From assembly GCA_000727475.1 (NCBI GenBank), contig KL647324.1:124001-188000 (forward strand): DNA of 64,000 bases. Direction: 5' to 3'. This document shows, one piece after another, positions 58,761 to 64,000 of this stretch. Below the pieces are notes generated by a model. It saw only the letters and a program-made list of their open reading frames with translations, made no database searches and had not been told where the DNA came from. The number at the start of each line of letters is the position of its first letter. Positions within the stretch are counted from its first letter, which is position 1. The stretch is from Sarcocystis neurona (taxonomy: Eukaryota; Apicomplexa; Conoidasida; Eucoccidiorida; Sarcocystidae). The translations under genes were made by a program, and so were the position numbers.

Positions 58761-61700
58761 CACGCCTGGCTCTGCATACAAAAATGCGTGTCGTCATGTG
58801 TCTGTGTCATCCTTTCTCATCGGTCACTTCCATAAAGGAGTTTCACCCTCACGTCATGTTTCCCTCCATTGAGTATATACAAATATCTACAGGGTGTCAT
58901 GCGACTGAACATGCTGCACAAATCTTGCATACGGGCATTCCCTTGTCTTCTGCATCTACGGCCCCGTCGCCAGGCGTTTGCGATACACGTACACTTTCAG
59001 CGGAGGAAAAAAACGCATTAAACTGTGTTCGGCGGGCTCAGCCGCTGAAGGGGCATCCCTTTACAGCTGCTGCAGCGTGCCACGACTGCCGTTCTAGAAG
59101 TACATATACAGCTGTACAAGTATGTAGCTGCCTACGTGTGTGTGTATCTGTAAGTGTATTCGATTACAATCCAGAGACATCAGGTTAGATTCCGTTGCGA
59201 AGTAAAGGCGAGGAGAGCTACTGCGTCTCCCAGGTTGAAAGATGTGGTACGACCGCTTGCAGCGGAGCAGCACCACGGCACCATCAGGCACCGAATTTGT
59301 CGGTTGAAGCAGCAGCAGCGGGTGCGGTTGAAGCAGCAGCAGACGCGGCAGCAACACGTCCCGCAGACGCACATGCCGCAGAAGCACCAGGAAAGCGGGA
59401 ACACCTGCCTGAAATTTATAGAGCTACAAAAAGGACAGAATCGGTTCGCCATTCGGAGCAGCGAAAACGTGCAGTGGACACACAGCCGTAAAGACAAGAA
59501 CAGAACCCTCGGCTTGCTCAGGGGTACTCGCCCGTATTCAGCACCCCTGTAGAACACCAGCTGCTTTGTCCATGTGCATACCACTCCGTATGCACATATG
59601 TTTGTGTAGGCAGCTGCGTATGCAGCAGCTACTCAACACTATCATCATTTCCTATGATTTTCGTTCCTCTGCAACTCATTCTTGTCCACGCCTGCTTAGT
59701 ATCAAGCACGCGTGCCGAGGGAGCTTGCATGCACATCTGCATAATTTGCAAAATCAGAAGTTTCGTGTAAAGCACACAACAGCAGGCGTTCTGGAACACA
59801 GCTGATATGTCCTGCAGACTTCAGGGACAGTTGCACACAGTATATGTATGTGTAGGCAGGTGAACACAAATGTAGCGGCCATTCGAAACAACAGACTCCG
59901 GTGACTGCATCAGAGAGCACCAGTAACCGTGTATGGCAGCAATAGCAACTGTAGCAGCAGCAGGAATAGTATCACGCGCAAGCACCCCTTACTGAAAAAT
60001 AACAGCTGCCACGAATTACGCGCAGCAGCAGCAGAGCCGACCATGTACAGCAGCTCTGAATGTGCAGGTCACGCGGCAGCAGTGAGGGACCAGAGGAAGA
60101 TTGGGACGTAATACCGGAGACAGAGCGGGCATGCAAGAACAGCAGGTGCTGCCGCCGGGCCACTATACTACACACAACAGCAGTAAGTGTAGAGATGAAA
60201 GGAGCCAAAGCGCCGAAGCGACAGCCCATCCCGTAGGGAGCATCAACAGCACGAAACAGCTACACCACACTGACCGGGCTCGAGCTGGAGTAATAGGGCT
60301 ACACGGGTAGAATTGGTTTTGTACGTATGCATCGTAATTCGCACGCAGTTATGTATCTAAAACTGTAGCTACAACGACTGATAGCTTGCAGGAGCTAAAG
60401 CACACTTGACAGTAACTAAAAAGAGACCTGCTGTACAAACGACGCGTAATTTCCGCACGAGCACCTATAGCCGCAAATTAGAGCGCGAGGGAGGAACGGG
60501 AAGGTACACACTTCGGGAACCAGGAAAGATATGCCGATATATATTTAACAGATACTGTAACTATGTAAAGAAAAAATTCCACAAGCTGGATTCAATAGTA
60601 AACTGATATAAACAATTTGAAGATGAATGGAAGAGTGATTACAAGACGGTGGAAGAATGTAGCAGCATTCATATATATATATATATACATATATATAGCG
60701 AATGTTCTGTTGAGCACGGAGAGCGTGTCAGGACGCAGCGAGAAGAGAGCAGTAGTGAAGGTGCTAAACTGCCGTGGTTCTGTCGAGATAATACCGGTAT
60801 AATTTCGAGGTGCACGAATGTTTACGCACCCGATGAAGGCGCTGTCGGCAGACAGAGTACTAAAGAACAACCACGCTAGAGACGAGAAGGGTGAAGACTA
60901 AAGGAGAGCAAACGCTTCAAAGTCAGTGGCGCCGCTAAGCAGTATATATATATATTTATATATATATATATATGGTGTGTCGCAGTTCTTCGTGTGAGTA
61001 GGTAACGAGCGGCACTCATTGTGCTGGACTCCTATCATATTGCTGCCGCCGCGACAGGACCTCGCTGTTGCAGTACCTGCTACTCTTCGTTTCAGCAGCA
61101 GGAAGACTCGGTCACATCTGACTTCCGCATAGAGAACCATCAGCAACAGCTACAGCAGAGAAAAGGAAGCAGCAACAGTAGACATGGCAGCGGCAACACT
61201 AGCCAGCAAAAGCGACGAAGGCCCTTAGAGCCGCAGCAAATACAGAAGCCGTCACAACTGCCGACGAATGCAGCACGTGTGCTGCCCCACTTGCATGTAA
61301 GAACCAGATGAATAGGTGCAGGAGCACAGAAGAAGTGTCGGGGATGCGGTTCCGTAGAGTCACTTTCATAAATCTCCCTGTCCACATGCTCGTTCTGTAG
61401 TGTTTTATGGTGGTCAGGCATGTCTGCACTGACGTTTGTCGCTCCTTCGTCTGGACAGTCGTCTCCGTATTGTAATTTGTAGATGATTTTGAAGGAAGAC
61501 GCTTTACGGGAGTCACATGAGTGCAGCTACTTCTTTAGCCACAGCTGCTGCAAATATTGCTGTTGGTGTTGCTGCGCGAGATGTTGTTACTGTTGCTGTT
61601 GCCGAGTTGCTGCACCTGCGTTGACACTCTGACCGAACATCCTATCCACTGCAGCAATTGTCGCCTTTTTCAATGATCCGTTTCAGCTACCAGTCGCTCC

Positions 61701-62891
61701 TGGGTTCTCTGCAGCGTTGTCGTTTACAAGTGCTGCTTTAAGTGTCATAGCAGCAGCAGTCGCTACTGCTGCCGTGCGTATAATAGCTACAGCAGTTAAT
61801 GCTGTAGCAGCTGCTGTTGTCACGGGTGGGGCGAATCATGCAGCCGAGCTTGGTGTCCATCACTACTGCTGCTACCGCCGCAAGAATGTTATAGACCCTG
61901 CTGCTGCCATGTTGCTGTCACAGACAAGGTCTACCTGTACACGGTGCGGACGCTTTCCTCTGAAGCGTCCTCTTTCGAAAAGCAAACAGTGACACTGGTG
62001 TGCTCACTAGCGTTGCTTCTGTCTAAGAAATTGCCGCGGGCTAGCGGATAATTGTGTTCTGGGAGGTACCCTCATCGCACATTGCTGTGAGGCCTCAGTG
62101 ATACGTGTACTTTACGTATGAAGTCCGGGGGGCTGTACTCACCGGGATTGCAAGAACAAACTAAAAAAAGAATGTATGGCTAAACACTTCACCCACGGAT
62201 GCGTGTCCGTATCTGTATTCCTAAAGGGTAAAAGGGGCGTTTTTAACCCTATCTAAACGCCGACTCCCTTTTACGTGCACTTTTGTACTGTGGATAAGTG
62301 ATTCTAAGACGCAGGCGATTGGTAGAACTGCGATTTGCAAAGTGCTGTTTGCGCCTCAACTGTCAAACACTCCTTTTAAAAAAATTGATTTGAAGAAGTG
62401 TAGCTCCCCAACCGGATACTATTGTCCCTCTGTACTGAGCTCACGTGGTTTTCTCCGGTCAACGTGTTTTATAACAGCGAATAATCTTGCGGAGGTGCTC
62501 TTGTCATGTGTATGCATGTGGAATGAGGACATCAGATACATGCACATGGGCACATAGAAGTCGTCCGTCCATCGATACAGTGTATTTGTTTATTTACGAG
62601 TCTATACGTGTATGTAACTGCGCATACGTACAGAAAGCTCTCGCCTGAACATCTTACGTGATGTCTGCTACATAGGTCTACACATTAATGGACGTAGGTC
62701 GCATTAGGGCACATCTTGCTGACATTCGGAATAAATGCTGCACTGTGTAGTTATACGGCTGTCGTCCCAGTCTGTACAACGTGTACACCCTACAGATACC
62801 GCTACACGTATCTACGAAGGAAGAGCTCTTACCACACAGTTGTGTCGCGTGTGAACGTGTACATTTATCACCTGTGTCGTGGGCCTTGCAG
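58761..62891. other. No supported gene; triplet and TA repeats
   Basis: CAG-rich plus strand at about 59280-59400, 59930-60290 and 61040-61240, and CTG at about 61540-61920. TA runs at about 60666-60700 and 60940-60975. A Cys-containing plus frame at 62342-62557 (SSPTGYYC) could belong to the gene at the right edge but has no splice support. Confidence 0.45.
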
Positions 62892-63141
62892 CTCGTGTTT
62901 ATGGCACTTACAATTCTTTAAAAGCACTCTTTGACCCACGTCGCGGCTTTTTCTCTTGGCCGCTTCAGAACACCAATCCCAGATGCACAGGCTCTCATAC
63001 ATTCACAAACCTCGCGCCACGTCTTCCAGATTCTACGCTACTTCGCATTTTTGACATCAGTTACTCCGCAGATCAACAGTGTCACTGGAACACATCTGGC
63101 AAGTATCCGCTAGACATGGCTCTAAACATGGGCGAGCAACA
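62892..63141 (+). CDS. Candidate exon of right-edge gene
   Basis: Starts after GGCCTTGCAG. The frame reads RVYGTYNSLKALFDPRRG, later LLRIFDISYSADQQCHWN. Composition looks coding, but I could not find a donor whose phase fits the next exon, so its end and membership are uncertain. Confidence 0.35.
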
Positions 63142-63150
63142 GTGAAGTGC

Positions 63151-63912
63151 AACCTGCACTGTATATCTTTTCACGCTTTGGTCGACGGGGCAGACACCCT
63201 CTCAAACATTTACATAGATGGCGGCGTTGTAAATGCCACTGAAAACTCTGGCAAGAAGTTTGTGGACTGGGTCTTCGTCGCTTCGTCAAGGCACTACAGC
63301 CAAATTTATTTGCCTGTCAGTGAACAAGGTGGTTCGATGACTCCGCGTGTGCACTGCGCGAGTCGTCCGTGTCTACTCATTGCAAAACAGCACTCTTGCT
63401 CGTATTTGTTGGCCACCGCGGAAGCGCTACAGAATCAGTGGGCCGATAGACGTGTGATTAGCTGCGTATCTACTAAGACGACCAGCGACAGCGCCAGCCC
63501 CCACGCAGCAGAAGGGGTAAGTGTCATCAATGGGATGTACGCACGGTGTATAACTGTGTAGTTTCGAACAAACTATGAGATTTATCTCGCACAGAAAACG
63601 CAGCGACCAAAAATGTGAGCGGTCTCCAGCGCGCAGACGTCCATACACAATATCGTGTGCCAACATTGCGGGAAGGAGATGCACAGCTCGCACAAGAAAG
63701 GCCTGCGGCACTATTAAACCCCATTGGTAAGTGCACACAGTCTATCCTTTGAAAACAGGAGCACACCCTGAATTGCAAGGAGAAGTCAGAAGGCGTAACG
63801 AATTAGATTGTGGACAGTATAAATTGCGTGTACCGCAGGTACGCTCTAGATGCCTGCGAGTCTGGGTACGCACTCTACGAGAGCAGTGGGGATGAGACCG
63901 CCCCCGTCCTTC
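63151..63912 (+). CDS. Unrecognised gene, partial at right edge
   Basis: Three phase-compatible exons. The first, about 63151-63516, has the start not fixed and donor GGG|GTAAGT; it reads VKCNLHCISFHALVDGADTL and later KKFVDWVFVASSRHYSQIYL. The second, 63630-63726, follows CTCCAG and ends ATTG|GTAAGT (RADVHTQYRVPTLREGDAQL). The third, 63850-63912, follows CGCTCTAG and ends CTTC|GTATGT (DACESGYALYESSGDETAPV). The protein has scattered Cys and an NAT glycosylation-type sequon and could be extracellular, but no family is recognised. The gene continues beyond the window. Confidence 0.5.
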
Positions 63913-64000
63913 GTATGTGCACTGTGTGCACGTGTCTATCTAGTTTCTAGCCGTTGTATGCATTCTCCCTTCTGTGTGCTCCTCCATTTCTGACATATCC

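Noticed and set aside
1..64000. Telomere-like AAACCCT arrays, transposon ORFs, rRNA, CRISPR
   Set aside because: I looked for these and saw none. There are only isolated CCCTAA-like words, and no reverse transcriptase or transposase motifs.

Overview
The window reads as nuclear DNA of a eukaryote with spliced genes. Introns carry GT...AG borders, coding density is very low, and there are long (TA)n, (CA)n and (CT)n runs plus many degenerate CAG/CTG triplet tracts. That mix fits an eimeriid coccidian (Eimeria or Cyclospora type). The organism assignment is an inference from texture only; no marker gene, rRNA or tRNA was recognised.

Left part (1-10 kb): a single-exon ORF for an unrecognised protein with a hydrophobic N-terminus (2939-3625, +), two weaker minus-strand candidates with membrane segments (1596-1768 and 5797-6189), and a well supported minus-strand spliceosomal gene (7122-9614), a SNU23/ZMAT2 homologue. 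Three of its exons join in phase through a U1-type zinc finger.

10-18 kb: TA/CA microsatellites and blocks of CAG/CTG triplets whose strand flips twice. One Ala-rich minus ORF (11073-11945) is a possible gene.

18.1-56.3 kb: the main find. One plus-strand gene covers about 38 kb and encodes a member of the penicillin amidase (penicillin acylase, N-terminal nucleophile hydrolase) family. I could place 18 exons (about 3.0 kb, about 1000 codons). All 17 junctions are phase-compatible and follow the order of the bacterial enzymes: RDDRGVP motif, ERPFQ-RR motif, spacer, catalytic AGSNAW, ADTHL, GHNDHTAWG, THHGP, the ATSEGDIG region, NPLSGF-AAN, YRQQR, WDG-S, WSWG, GDSATIN, VVDL and SGVSG. The nucleophile Ser and the His at beta-position 23 are present; the usual oxyanion-hole Asn appears to be Thr. 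The introns (174 nt to 5.2 kb) hold nearly all the repeats. They show sense-strand pyrimidine or CTG-rich stretches ahead of many acceptors.

56.3-62.9 kb: the last exon of the acylase is not resolved. The rest is AGT/CAG-type triplet DNA with no convincing gene. 62.9-64 kb: several plus-strand exons of an unrecognised gene run off the right edge.
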